DNA of 64,000 nucleotides, taken from assembly GCF_900116645.1 (NCBI RefSeq), contig NZ_FPBO01000008.1, positions 1 to 64,000 of the forward strand. The letters run 5' to 3'. A program made the position numbers and the translations under genes. How positions within the stretch are numbered: the stretch's first letter is position 1; every line of letters begins with the position of its first letter. Shown in pieces: positions 35,300 through 44,286 of the stretch. The notes under the pieces are model-generated. The model was not told the origin of the DNA. It saw only the letters and a list, made by a program, of their open reading frames with translations, and made no database searches. The stretch comes from Pseudoduganella namucuonensis (GTDB lineage: Bacteria > Pseudomonadota > Gammaproteobacteria > Burkholderiales > Burkholderiaceae_D).

Positions 35300-35833
35300 A
35301 TGGCACGCGTCAAATACCTGCAGCGCTCGGACCTCGGCGAGGCCGGCGCCCCCCTGTTCGATCGCCTCGAGCGCGAACGCAAGGTTCCCACCGCGAACAT
35401 CTTCCGCGTCATGGCGCACTCGCCGAGGATACTGGACCAGTTCCTGTCCTACGCCAACGCGATACGGGCGTCGGACATCAGCCCCAAGCTGCGCGAGATG
35501 GCGATCCTCACCGTCGGCCACTGCACCGGTTCCGAATACGAGATCGCGCACCACCAGTCGCACGGCCTGAAGGCGGGCATCAGCCCCGAACAGCTCAAGG
35601 CCATCGCCGACTTCGACAACTCGCCGCTGTTCAACGAGGAGGAGCGGGCGGTGATGGCGCTGGCCCGGGAATCGACGCTCAAGGTCGATGTCGGCGACGC
35701 GGCCTGGAACCGGGTGGCGGCGTTCATGAGCGAAAGCCAGCTGGTGGAGCTGTCGCTCAACATCGCCTGGTACAACTCCGGCGTGCGCATCATGGGCTTG
35801 CTGGGCATCGAGCTGGAAGAGGGCTACCGCTAA
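35300..35833 (+). CDS. Carboxymuconolactone decarboxylase (CMD/AhpD) family protein
   Basis: This 177-residue all-helical protein has the CMD core LREMAILTVGHCTGSEYEIA followed by HHQSHGLKAGIS. The family includes gamma-carboxymuconolactone decarboxylase and AhpD-like peroxidases. Only one Cys (HCTG) is present, so a CxxC peroxidase mechanism is unlikely. It starts 4 nt after the dioxygenase stop, which suggests linked roles in ring-cleavage product handling. Confidence 0.87.
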   Translation: MARVKYLQRSDLGEAGAPLFDRLERERKVPTANIFRVMAHSPRILDQFLSYANAIRASDISPKLREMAILTVGHCTGSEYEIAHHQSHGLKAGISPEQLKAIADFDNSPLFNEEERAVMALARESTLKVDVGDAAWNRVAAFMSESQLVELSLNIAWYNSGVRIMGLLGIELEEGYR

Positions 35834-35861
35834 TTCACCCGTGGGAAAGAGGAGACGAGAA

Positions 35862-37070
35862 ATGGACAACAACAAATCACAGCGGCGCGCCATTCTTGCG
35901 GCGGGCGGCGCGCTGGCGCTGGCCTGGACCCTGCCGGCGCTCGCGCAGCAGGGCGCGCCCATCCGTATCGGCGGCACGCTGCCGCTGACAGGGCCGCTGG
36001 CGCCGGTCGGCACCATCCACAAGATCGCCGGCGAAGTGTTTGTCGAGCTGCTCAACAAGCGCGGCGGACTGCTGGGCCGCAAGGTGGAATGGGTGCTGCT
36101 CGACGACCAGTCCCAGCCCTCCAACGCGCGCACGCTGTACGAGCGCCTGGTGACGGCGGAGAAGGTCGACCTGCTGATGGGGCCTTACGGCACCAGCGCC
36201 ATCATCGCGGCGATGGGCGTGGCGCAGCGCTTCGGCCGCCTGTTCATCCAGAGCAGCCTCGGGGATCCCAACCTGGCGCCCTACGACATGCAGTTCCCCG
36301 CGCTGCCCATCGGCGCCGACCCGCGCACGGCCAACACCGAGGTGGTGCTGGACGCCTACGCCAGCAGCGCCACGCCGCCCAAGACCATCGCCTTCGTCAC
36401 CAGCAAGTTCCCCTCGGCGCTGGACCTGGCCAAGGGCGGGCAGGAGGTGGCGGCGAAGCGCGGCCTGAAAACGGTGCTGTCGCTGGAGTATGAATTCGGC
36501 ACGCGCGACTTCAGCGGCATCGCGGCCCGCATCAAGGACGCCAATCCGGACCTGCTGTGGTCGGGCGCGATCGGCCTGGAGGCCACGCAACTGCTGGACG
36601 CCATGAAGCGCATCGACTACAAGCCGGCGCGCCAGTTCCACCTGTTCCCCGCGCCGGGGCCGACGGTGGCCAACCCGCAGTCGAACGGCTTGACCAGCCT
36701 GACCTGGTTCGAGGCCCACGCGCCGTTCACGCAGTACGCCGGCGCCGCCGACTTCATGGCGCTGTACAACGAGCGCGCCAAGGCCGCCGGCCTGCCGTGG
36801 CCGCAGGTGGAATCGCAGGCGGCGGGCGAGTTCGCCGCCTGGCAGATACTGGAGGCGGCGGCCACCGCCGTCGGCCGCCTCGACGAAAAGGCGATGGCGG
36901 CGTGGCTGCGCACCCACCAGGTCAACACCGTGCTGGGGCCGCGCGGCTTCGACGGCAAGTTCAACAGCGGCGCGCCGTCCACCAAGCTCAAACAGGCGCA
37001 GAACGGCAAATGGGTCACCATCTGGCCGGCCGGTTTCCGTCCCCAGGGCGCGGTCTTCATCGCGCCCTGA
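35862..37070 (+). CDS. Periplasmic binding protein of the Liv-type importer
   Basis: This 402-residue protein has a signal peptide with an RR-like start (MDNNKSQRRAILAAGGALAL, cleavage after PALAQ) and a type I periplasmic-binding fold (IRIGGTLPLTGPLAPVGTIH, GRKVEWVLLDDQSQPSNAR). GAGGAGA precedes the ATG. It most likely feeds the LivHMGF importer of the same operon. Homologues near aromatic catabolic genes bind aromatic acids, which would fit here. Confidence 0.92.
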   Translation: MDNNKSQRRAILAAGGALALAWTLPALAQQGAPIRIGGTLPLTGPLAPVGTIHKIAGEVFVELLNKRGGLLGRKVEWVLLDDQSQPSNARTLYERLVTAEKVDLLMGPYGTSAIIAAMGVAQRFGRLFIQSSLGDPNLAPYDMQFPALPIGADPRTANTEVVLDAYASSATPPKTIAFVTSKFPSALDLAKGGQEVAAKRGLKTVLSLEYEFGTRDFSGIAARIKDANPDLLWSGAIGLEATQLLDAMKRIDYKPARQFHLFPAPGPTVANPQSNGLTSLTWFEAHAPFTQYAGAADFMALYNERAKAAGLPWPQVESQAAGEFAAWQILEAAATAVGRLDEKAMAAWLRTHQVNTVLGPRGFDGKFNSGAPSTKLKQAQNGKWVTIWPAGFRPQGAVFIAP

Positions 37071-37103
37071 GCACCATCTTCCATCCATAGAAAGAGAACC
37101 ATC

Positions 37104-38213
37104 ATGCAAAAAACTATGATCGCGGCGCGGTTGCACGCGCTCGGCACGCCGATGACCCTGGACACCATCCCCGTGCCCAAGCCGCGTCCGAACGACGTGC
37201 TGGTCAAGGTCAAGGCCTGCGGCATCGTGCCCAACATGGCCAACGTCATCAACAACTGGCCGACCTGGTTCCCGCACCAGCCGCTGGCCAAGTTCCCGGC
37301 CATCTTCGGCCTGGACGCGACCGGCGTGATCGAGGAGGTGGGCGAGGCCGTCATCAACGCCAAGCCGGGCGACCGCGTCTACGTCAGCCCGCTGCGCTCC
37401 TGCGGCTCGTGCCGCGCCTGCAAGGCGGGCCAGCGCAGCCAGTGCCGCTACTACACGCTGAACGGCTACTTCAGCACCAGCCGCGACGGCCAGCGCATCT
37501 TCGACCTGTATCCCTACGGCGGCTTCAGCGAATACATGACCGCGCCCGATTACTCGCTGGTCAACCTGCCGGACAACCTGAGTTTCGAGCAGGCCGGCCG
37601 TTTCGGCTACCTGGGCACCTCCTACGGCGCGCTGAAGAACGCCGCCGCCGGTCCCGGCCAGGTGGCGCTGATCGACGGCATCACCGGCACGCTGGGCGTG
37701 GCCGCCACCGTGCTGGCCCTGGCGATGGGCGTGTCGCGCATCCTCGGCACCGGCCGCGACGAGCGCCTGCTGGCGCGCGTGAAGGCGCTGGCGCCGGACC
37801 GCATCGAGGTGATGCGGCTGGGCGAGGGCTCCACCGGCGACTGGGCCAAGTCCATGACGGGCGGCGAGGGCGCCGACTTCGCCATCAGCGCGCTGGGCGC
37901 GAAGGCGCCGGCCGCCACCATGCTGGACTCGATGAAGGGCGTGCGGCGCGGCGGGCGGGTGGTCAACGTGGGCGGCGTGGCGGAGGATTTGCCGATCGAC
38001 GTGAAATGGCTGATGGACGAGCAGATCCAGCTGATCGGCTCGAACTGGTTCTCCACCGCGCAGGGGCAGGAGATGGCCGAGATGGTGCGCACCGGGACCA
38101 TCGACCTGTCCTACCTGGAGCACCGCAAGTTCGCGCTGGCGGATGTGAACGAGGCCATTTCGGGCCTGAAGGACCGCGACGGCGGGTTTAGCAACTATGT
38201 TGTGATTCCCTGA
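37104..38213 (+). CDS. Zinc-type alcohol dehydrogenase (MDR family), atypical catalytic site
   Basis: This 369-residue MDR dehydrogenase keeps the structural-zinc loop CGSCRACKAGQRSQC (about 99-113) and a first Cys (KACGIVPNMA). The usual GHE motif that helps bind the catalytic zinc is GLD (FGLDATG). The nucleotide-binding region is LIDGITGTLGVAATVLALAM. The altered site suggests a zinc-free or different chemistry. Last gene of the ten-gene operon, 33 bp after the binding protein. Confidence 0.85.
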   Translation: MQKTMIAARLHALGTPMTLDTIPVPKPRPNDVLVKVKACGIVPNMANVINNWPTWFPHQPLAKFPAIFGLDATGVIEEVGEAVINAKPGDRVYVSPLRSCGSCRACKAGQRSQCRYYTLNGYFSTSRDGQRIFDLYPYGGFSEYMTAPDYSLVNLPDNLSFEQAGRFGYLGTSYGALKNAAAGPGQVALIDGITGTLGVAATVLALAMGVSRILGTGRDERLLARVKALAPDRIEVMRLGEGSTGDWAKSMTGGEGADFAISALGAKAPAATMLDSMKGVRRGGRVVNVGGVAEDLPIDVKWLMDEQIQLIGSNWFSTAQGQEMAEMVRTGTIDLSYLEHRKFALADVNEAISGLKDRDGGFSNYVVIP

Positions 38214-38274
38214 GGTAGGCGCGGCCGGCCATCCCAATGGCGGGGCTGGCCGGCCCGATGGGCCCGGATCAGGG

Positions 38275-38341
38275 TTGTCAACTATAGTTATAGTTGACAA
38301 ACGGCGCATCCGCGGTATGATCAACTATCTTTATAGTTGAT
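38275..38341 (+). promoter_or_regulatory. Promoter with two BlaI-type operators
   Basis: A consensus -35 TTGACA (38294-38299), a 16-bp spacer and -10 TATGAT (38316-38321). Operator 1, TTGTCAACTATA-GT-TATAGTTGACAA (38275-38300), covers the -35. Operator 2, ATCAACTAT-CTTT-ATAGTTGAT (38320-38341), covers the -10 and start. They share CAACTAT/ATAGTTG arms. This is a textbook arrangement for repression by the BlaI-family product encoded next. Confidence 0.88.
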
Positions 38342-38350
38342 AAGAGCCCA

Positions 38351-38728
38351 ATGAGCATTTCACTGACCGACCGCGAAGCCGATGTGATGCGGGTATTGTG
38401 GACCCATGGCCCGTCGCTGGTGGCCGAAGTGCGCGAACGCCTGGACGACAAGCTGGCCTACAACACCGTGCTGACCGTGCTGCGCACACTGGAAACAAAG
38501 GACATCGTCGGCCACGAGGAGGAGGGCCGCGGCCACCGTTACTTCGCCAGGGTCAAGCAGCAGGCCGCCCGCAAGAGCGCGCTCAAGCACCTCACCGACA
38601 AGCTGTTCAATGGCTCCACCGAACTGCTGTTCGCCCAGCTTGTGTCCGACAAAAAGTTGAGCGAGGCGCAGATCGCGCGCATTCAGCAACTGCTCGACCA
38701 GCAGGCCGGCGGCAAGGACGGCAAATGA
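38351..38728 (+). CDS. BlaI/MecI-family repressor
   Basis: This 125-residue repressor has a winged HTH (SLTDREADVMRVLWTHGPSL, YNTVLTVLRTLETKDIVGHE, GRGHRYFARV) and a C-terminal dimerisation helix. Family members repress their own operon until cut or released through a membrane M56 peptidase. It overlaps the M56 gene by 4 nt (ATGA). Two operators overlap its promoter. Confidence 0.93.
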   Translation: MSISLTDREADVMRVLWTHGPSLVAEVRERLDDKLAYNTVLTVLRTLETKDIVGHEEEGRGHRYFARVKQQAARKSALKHLTDKLFNGSTELLFAQLVSDKKLSEAQIARIQQLLDQQAGGKDGK

Positions 38729-40281
38729 CCGCCTGGATGATCTACGTGGTGGCGGTGACGATTCTTTTGAGCGGCGCGGCCCTGCTGGCCGAACAGGCCG
38801 TGCACCAGCGGCGCGGACCGCGGCGCTGGATCTGGGCGCTGGCGATCGTGGCCTCGCTGCTGATCCCGACCGTGGTTTCGTCGGTGTCGGTTCAAATGCC
38901 CGATTTGTTTGCACCGGCGGTGTCGCGAAAAATCGTCGTGCTGCGCGAATCGGCGTCGCTGCGGCTGCCATTCGTGGGACCGGCGCCGGCCGGCGCCATT
39001 GGGGGCGGCGAAGCAGACCATGCGCGCATCATCAAGCGCGCATGGGGCGCCGCATCGGCGGCCATCGCGGCCGGCCTGTTGATCAGCGGCGCAATCGTCA
39101 TGCGGCGCAAGCGTCACTGGCGCAGTGCCCGGATGAGCGGCGCCGACGTGCTGGTGGCGCCCGATACCGGCCCGGCGGTAGTGGGCTTGCTGCGGCCCCG
39201 CATCGTGGTGCCGGCCTGGCTCACGCAGGCGGATAGCACGCAGCAGGAGCTGGTGATCGCGCACGAACAAGCCCATCTCGATGCCTTCGATCCGCAACTG
39301 CTCAGCATCGCCCTCTGCCTGCTCATTCTGATGCCGTGGAATTTGCCGCTCTGGTGGCAACTACACCGCCTGCGGCGCGCGATCGAGGTCGACTGCGATG
39401 CGCGCGTCCTGCGCTACAAGCGCAACCTGGCGGACTACGGCGCGACGCTGCTGGCGGTCGGCCAGCGCCGGTCGGGCTACTTGGGCGTGGCCGCGGCGAT
39501 GTCCGAGAGCGCCTCGTTTCTGGAGCAGCGCATCCAAATCATGCTCAAGAAGCCGGCGCGCTGGAACCGTGGCGCCGCCGCCACCCTGGCCTGCCTGTCG
39601 CTCTTGACCGCGGCCATCGCCGCGCAAATCATGCCGCCCAATGCGCTCAAGGCGCCATCCGAAGGGCAGTCGCTGGGGCCTGCTGCAATCGGCAACTACC
39701 TTGGCAGCTATCGGGTGGCGGGCGATCATCTTATCAGCGTGACCGGCGACGGCGCTCGCCTGCTGGCCCAGCTCCCTGGGCAAGGACCCTTGGAGATGGT
39801 TCCGGCAGGCGACGCCGAATTTACCATTCCGGCGCTAAAGATGAGCATTTCAGCCATACGCGATGGACAAGGCCGCGCGACCGCTTTGGTGCTTCACGTG
39901 CAGGGTCAGGAGGAACTGACGGCCAGGCGCATCGACGCCGCGCTCGCAGAGCAAATCAAGGACGGGCTGGCGCGCAAGGTCGCGCTGCAAGTGGCGACGC
40001 AGGGGACCGAAACGGCCCTCCGGCGACTGTTCGCGCAGCTGAATGAGACCCCGATGAAACTCGACGGGATCGGCCCAGAGCTGGCGGCGGCTATTCGGCG
40101 GCAGGAACCCGTCATGCGCGCGCACCTGAACCGGCTTGGCGATGTCAGATCCGTCGAGTTTATCGGCGTGGCCACCAATGGCGCCGACAAGTACCTGGTG
40201 CGCTACGAACACGGCACCGCCCAGTGGCTCATTTCGCTGGACGAGCAAGGCGTCGTCCTGACCGCCTTCGTCGGCCCCTAA
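38725..40281 (+). CDS. M56-family membrane metallopeptidase (BlaR1/MecR1-like), no penicillin-binding domain
   Basis: This 518-residue protein has membrane helices near 5-22, 35-53, 107-125, 194-212 and 295-312. The zinc peptidase motif is HEQAH at 180-184 (VIAHEQAHLDAFDP), with downstream EVDCDARVLR. The C-terminal 200 residues are periplasmic but lack the Ser-x-x-Lys sensor domain of BlaR1, so beta-lactams are unlikely to be the signal. It should sense something else outside the membrane and relieve BlaI repression. G+C is lower than in the flanking operons. Confidence 0.88.
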   Translation: MTAWMIYVVAVTILLSGAALLAEQAVHQRRGPRRWIWALAIVASLLIPTVVSSVSVQMPDLFAPAVSRKIVVLRESASLRLPFVGPAPAGAIGGGEADHARIIKRAWGAASAAIAAGLLISGAIVMRRKRHWRSARMSGADVLVAPDTGPAVVGLLRPRIVVPAWLTQADSTQQELVIAHEQAHLDAFDPQLLSIALCLLILMPWNLPLWWQLHRLRRAIEVDCDARVLRYKRNLADYGATLLAVGQRRSGYLGVAAAMSESASFLEQRIQIMLKKPARWNRGAAATLACLSLLTAAIAAQIMPPNALKAPSEGQSLGPAAIGNYLGSYRVAGDHLISVTGDGARLLAQLPGQGPLEMVPAGDAEFTIPALKMSISAIRDGQGRATALVLHVQGQEELTARRIDAALAEQIKDGLARKVALQVATQGTETALRRLFAQLNETPMKLDGIGPELAAAIRRQEPVMRAHLNRLGDVRSVEFIGVATNGADKYLVRYEHGTAQWLISLDEQGVVLTAFVGP

Positions 40282-40314
40282 GCTCCTCTCTTTCACCACA
40301 ACCGGCGTTAAAAA

Positions 40315-41724
40315 ATGAAAAAAACGACATTGCAAGCCTGCGTCCTCCTGGCGTTCGCCGCCAGCGCTCCCGCCTTTTCCGAGGAAGCCCAGGGCGACTG
40401 GGGCGGCGTCATCGCCAACACGCTGCGCCTGACCGTGCACATCACCAAGGCGGCCGATGGCGGCTACCACGCCAAGCTGGGTAGCCCGGATCAATCGAAA
40501 GACCTGTTCGCGGCCGATACGGTAAGCGCAAGCGCCACCCGCCTGAACTTTTCGATCGATCGATTCAAGAGCAGCTATCAGGGCGAATGGGATGAGAAAC
40601 AGCAGGCCTGGGTCGGCACCTTCACCCAGGGTAGCCCGACACCGCTGGTGTTGAAGCGGCTCGACGCCAAGGGCATGCCGGCGCTGGTCCTGAAACGCCC
40701 GCAGGAGGAGGCGATTGAGAAGGCCGCCCGCCCCTATCGCGAGCAGGATGTCACTTTCAGCAACGCCAAGGCCGGCGTCGCACTGGCGGGCACATTCAGC
40801 GTGCCGCCCGGCGCTGGCCCCTTTCCGGCGGTGGTGCTGGTGCATGGCTCCGGCAGACACAAGCGCGACGTCGATATATATGGCCACAAGATATTCGCGG
40901 TATGGGCCGACCATCTCACGCGCCAGGGGATTGCAGTACTGCGCTACGACAAGCGGGGCTCCGGCGCCTCCAGCGGCGACGCCAACGTGGCGACAACACT
41001 CGACTACACCTCGGATGCCGAGGCCGCCGTCGCCCTTCTGCGGACCCGGCCCGAAGTCGATCAGCGGCGCCTCGGCATCGTCGGCCACTCGGAAGGCGGG
41101 ATAATCGCGCCACTGGCGGCGTCGCGCGATCCTTCGCTCGGATTTATCGTGTTGCTGGCGGGGCCAGCCGTGAAGGGTGACAAGCTGCTGGTCGAACAGG
41201 CCGCCCTGATCAACCGGGCCGGTGGCATGAGCGAAGCGGAAATCGCGAAAGACAGCCGCCTGAAACGCGCGGTCTTCGCCGCCCTGGCCACGCCGGGCAG
41301 CGGCGAAGAAACCAAGGCCCGGGCCCGGGCAGTGTTCGACAGCGCCGTCGCCACCAAGGATATCGCGCCCGATGAGGCAAGGGCTCAGCTTGAGGTATTC
41401 GCCAGCCCGTGGTTTCGAACCGCGCTCGCATACGACCCAGCGCCTGTTTTGCGGCTGGTAAAGCAGCCTGTGCTTGCGATCAATGGCGCCCTCGACCTGC
41501 AGGTGCCGCCAGCCATGAACCTGGAAGCGATTCGCGCCAGTCTGCCCGCGAACCAGGCCAATGAACTGGTCGAGATCCCGGAGCTCAATCACCTGTTCCA
41601 GACCGCCAGGACGGGCGCGCTTTCCGAATACGCGCAGATCGAGGAGACGGTCGCGCCGGTCGTATTGAAAAAAGTCAGCGACTGGATACTTCGGCAACAC
41701 CCGGCCAAACCGGAAACCTTATAG
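40315..41724 (+). CDS. Secreted alpha/beta hydrolase
   Basis: This 469-residue protein has a signal peptide (MKKTTLQACVLLAFAASAPA), an N-terminal beta-rich domain of about 120 residues (GDWGGVIANTLRLTVHITKA) and an alpha/beta hydrolase domain. Visible catalytic elements are the nucleophile GHSEGG, the oxyanion motif VLVHGSGRHKRD, an acid near NGALDLQVPP and His in ELNHLFQT. It is probably an exported esterase or peptidase and is likely the effector of the BlaI/M56 cassette, as the gene lies 33 bp downstream. Confidence 0.88.
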   Translation: MKKTTLQACVLLAFAASAPAFSEEAQGDWGGVIANTLRLTVHITKAADGGYHAKLGSPDQSKDLFAADTVSASATRLNFSIDRFKSSYQGEWDEKQQAWVGTFTQGSPTPLVLKRLDAKGMPALVLKRPQEEAIEKAARPYREQDVTFSNAKAGVALAGTFSVPPGAGPFPAVVLVHGSGRHKRDVDIYGHKIFAVWADHLTRQGIAVLRYDKRGSGASSGDANVATTLDYTSDAEAAVALLRTRPEVDQRRLGIVGHSEGGIIAPLAASRDPSLGFIVLLAGPAVKGDKLLVEQAALINRAGGMSEAEIAKDSRLKRAVFAALATPGSGEETKARARAVFDSAVATKDIAPDEARAQLEVFASPWFRTALAYDPAPVLRLVKQPVLAINGALDLQVPPAMNLEAIRASLPANQANELVEIPELNHLFQTARTGALSEYAQIEETVAPVVLKKVSDWILRQHPAKPETL

Positions 41725-41760
41725 ATGATCACCGGCGGGCGCGCGCCCTTGCCCAACTGG

Positions 41761-41958
41761 CTACAGCTTGGCGCGGCAGGTGTCGCCAGCGTGCGCGGGG
41801 GAGGTGGCGGCCGGGCCGGGGATGGCCACCCAGCCCAATGCCCGGCGTATCTCCTCGAGATCGGGCAAGGGCTTGCGGTTGCGGTGGCGTTCAAACAGCC
41901 ATGCCCTGACAAGTTCCTTGCAGGGCCGGGCCGGGGAATTCGATGGTGTGGTGCGCAT
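41761..41958 (-). CDS. Small conserved-looking protein, unknown
   Basis: AAGGAG lies 6 nt before the ATG. The 65-residue product has a basic, helical core: CKELVRAWLFERHRNRKPLP followed by DLEEIRRALGW. The last 20 residues look disordered. No function is known. It is convergent with the hydrolase and 58 bp from the porin gene stop. Confidence 0.55.
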   Translation of the reverse strand: MRTTPSNSPARPCKELVRAWLFERHRNRKPLPDLEEIRRALGWVAIPGPAATSPAHAGDTCRAKL

Positions 41959-42016
41959 CCCATTCTCCTTCTGTCGGAATTGTTGTTGCATGCCCGGCCC
42001 GGTCGGACGGCGCGCC

Positions 42017-43033
42017 TTAGAAGGCGTGCATGATGCCCGCTTCAACGCCGCGCGAGGTGGCGCCGGCCACGCCGTTCGGCGGCGAGCCGACCTTGAAGCT
42101 GGCCGCTCCCTTGTTCGTCATATGCGACCAGGTGCCGTACAGCGAGGTGCGCTTGGACAGGCTGTACACATAGCCCAGCGCGATCTGCTCGGCGTCGTTG
42201 GCGTCGGTGCCGGCGCCCGAGGCGTCGGCGCGCTGGTAGCTGGCGCGCAGCAGGCCTACCCCCATGGGCGCCGTGAAGCCCAGTTCCCAGTTGTTCTGCC
42301 TCTTGGCGCCGTAGCGCGCGCCGTTGAACAACACCATCAGCTTGGCGAAGCCCGCGTCGTAGGACACGCCGGCGTTCACCAGCTTGAAGTCGTCCGCCGT
42401 CGCGGTGCCCGTGTTGGCGAAGGCCAGCGCCACGTTCCACGGCCCTTTCAGGTAGCCCACGCGCGCGCCGCCGTAGCGGTTGCCGGGCACGCCCTCGCCG
42501 GGCGCCAGCTGGATCTGGCCATACAGGCCGCCCAGATCCGCCGGCAGAATATAGCTGACGGCGTTGTCGGCGCGCAGCAAGGTCGCGGCGCCGCTGCCAA
42601 GGTTGGTGGTCAGGTTGAAGCCGGCGCCCACGCCCAGCGTGCCGAAGGGATCGAACACCGACAGGTTGTAGAAGGTCGGGTCGAGGTCGCGCCCCAGCCG
42701 CAGCTCGCCGAAGCCGCCGGACAGGCTGACGGTGGAGCGGCGGTGCCACAGCTTGCCGGAGGCGTTGATGGTGCCGGTGTCCGGATTGACCGCCGTTTCC
42801 AGCCAGGCGCCGGCCTTCAGGCCGCCACCCAGGTCTTCCTCGGACTTGAACCCGAGCCGGGAATTGAGCATCCCCTCGTTGGCCATCTGGTTGACGGTGA
42901 CGCCGCCGGTGGTCACCGATTTCAGGCTCAGGTCCAGGATGCCGAACACCGTCACCTGTGATTGCGCCTGCGCCGCGTTGGCGAGCGTGGCGACGGCGGC
43001 CATCGCGGCCGCCTTGCGTATGTGGTTCTTCAA
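42017..43033 (-). CDS. Gram-negative general porin
   Basis: This 338-residue protein has a signal peptide (AAAMAAVATLANAAQAQ) and a 16-strand porin of the beta-proteobacterial trimeric type (VTVFGILDLSLKSVTTGG, RRSTVSLSGGFGELRLGRDL), ending GIMHAF with the terminal Phe needed for barrel assembly. It likely admits the substrate of the regulon into the periplasm. Its promoter carries a copy of the LacI operator. Confidence 0.92.
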   Translation of the reverse strand: MKNHIRKAAAMAAVATLANAAQAQSQVTVFGILDLSLKSVTTGGVTVNQMANEGMLNSRLGFKSEEDLGGGLKAGAWLETAVNPDTGTINASGKLWHRRSTVSLSGGFGELRLGRDLDPTFYNLSVFDPFGTLGVGAGFNLTTNLGSGAATLLRADNAVSYILPADLGGLYGQIQLAPGEGVPGNRYGGARVGYLKGPWNVALAFANTGTATADDFKLVNAGVSYDAGFAKLMVLFNGARYGAKRQNNWELGFTAPMGVGLLRASYQRADASGAGTDANDAEQIALGYVYSLSKRTSLYGTWSHMTNKGAASFKVGSPPNGVAGATSRGVEAGIMHAF

Positions 43034-43114
43034 GTTGTCTCCCGTTTTGTTTTTATGATCGATAAGGGTGTGCCGGAAGGGTGATCAGGCCAGCCGGATG
43101 CCGCCGAATTTCAG

Positions 43115-43164
43115 TGCTATCGTTAGCATTAATTTAGTCTAGGATTCTTTGAGTGGCATGTCAA
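43115..43164 (-). promoter_or_regulatory. Promoter and operator of the porin gene
   Basis: On the minus strand: -35 TTGACA (43159-43164), 17-bp spacer, -10 TAGACT (43136-43141), then the operator TGCTATCGTTAGCA (43115-43128) over the expected start point. The leader to the porin ATG is about 95 nt. Confidence 0.75.
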
Positions 43165-43276
43165 CTATCTTTCGATAAGTCGCGAAAACGGCAAAAAAAC
43201 GTGGCGAATCGAACAAATCCGGCCCTGTATTGGGATTGCGCTTCATATCCAGGCGCTTGTAATTCGTAAATTGTTA

Positions 43277-43290
43277 TGCTAACGTTCGTG
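43277..43290 (+). promoter_or_regulatory. LacI-type operator before the hydroxyacid dehydrogenase gene
   Basis: TGCTAACGTTCGTG keeps the left half and centre of the TGCTAACGTTAGCA site; the right half is degenerate. It lies 40 bp before the dehydrogenase ATG. Together with the porin site it controls both sides of the 296-bp gap 43034-43329, in which no gene was seen. Confidence 0.6.
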
Positions 43291-43329
43291 CAAATGACGG
43301 CATTTTTACCAAAGCGAGGAGACGGCATC

Positions 43330-44286
43330 ATGAACAACACGGTTTTATTGACGGACTACGCCTGGCCGGACGACGGCGTCGAGCGCGGCATCATCGAGGC
43401 GGCCGGCATGCGGCTGGTGAGCGGCCCGGCCGAGCCGGCGTCGGCGGAGGCCATCGAGGCCCTGGTGCGCGAGCACCGGCCCGCCGCCATCCTGACTTGC
43501 TGGGCGCAGGTGTCGGCGGCGGCCATCGCGTCCGCGCCGGACCTGAGGATCGTGGCCAGGCTGGGCGTCGGGCTCGACAACATCGCGGTGCGGGCGGCGA
43601 CCGAGCGCGGCGTCCAGGTCACCAATGTGCCGGACTACTGCGTCGAGGAAGTGTCCGACCACGCGGTGGGCTTCGCGCTGGCCTGGACCCGCGGCCTGGT
43701 CTTCTTCGACCGCGAAGTGCGCGCCGGGCGCTGGGCGCCGGCCGACGCGAAGCTGCGCCGCCTGGGCGCGCTGACCTGCGGCCTGATTGGTTTCGGCCGC
43801 ATCGGCCGCGCCACCGCGCGCAAGCTGGGAGCCTTCGGCTGCCGCCTGCTGGCGCACGATCCCTTCCTGTCCGCCGATGCCGGGGAGGTGAAGCGCGCGA
43901 CCCTGGACACCCTGCTGGCCGAGAGCGACATCGTGATCGTGCACGCGCCGCTGACCGAGGACACGCGCCACCTGATCGACGAGGCGCGCCTGAGCCGGAT
44001 GCGCCCGGGCGGCCTGCTGATCAACGTCAGCCGCGGCGGCATCGTCGACACCGCGGCGGTGGTGGCGGCATTGGAAAGCGGCCAGCTGTCCGGCGCCGCG
44101 CTGGACGTGCTGGAGTCCGAACCCCAGGTGCCGTCCGCGCTGCTGGCCCAGCCGGGCGCCATGTGCACGCCGCACGTCGCGTTCTCGTCGGACGCCTCGT
44201 TGCTGGAGCTGCGCAGGCGCGCCGCCGAGGAGGTGGTGCGGGTATTGCGCGGCGAAGCGCCACAGCAGCCGTGCAACCTCCGATAA
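43330..44286 (+). CDS. D-2-hydroxyacid dehydrogenase (SerA-like)
   Basis: This 318-residue NAD-dependent dehydrogenase has [23 protein letters not shown]-binding [20 protein letters not shown], catalytic Arg in [14 protein letters not shown], and Glu and His in the last third (TPHVAFSSD). It lacks the ACT domain of 3-phosphoglycerate dehydrogenase. It probably reduces or oxidises a 2-hydroxy acid of the pathway. AGCGAGGAGA precedes ATG 43330, and a kinase gene overlaps its stop. Confidence 0.9.
   Translation: MNNTVLLTDYAWPDDGVERGIIEAAGMRLVSGPAEPASAEAIEALVREHRPAAILTCWAQVSAAAIASAPDLRIVARLGVGLDNIAVRAATERGVQVTNVPDYCVEEVSDHAVGFALAWTRGLVFFDREVRAGRWAPADAKLRRLGALTCGLIGFGRIGRATARKLGAFGCRLLAHDPFLSADAGEVKRATLDTLLAESDIVIVHAPLTEDTRHLIDEARLSRMRPGGLLINVSRGGIVDTAAVVAALESGQLSGAALDVLESEPQVPSALLAQPGAMCTPHVAFSSDASLLELRRRAAEEVVRVLRGEAPQQPCNLR

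Noticed and set aside
38725..40281. Beta-lactam resistance sensor BlaR1
   Set aside because: The M56 domain is present but the C-terminal penicillin-binding sensor domain is not, and no beta-lactamase gene is linked.
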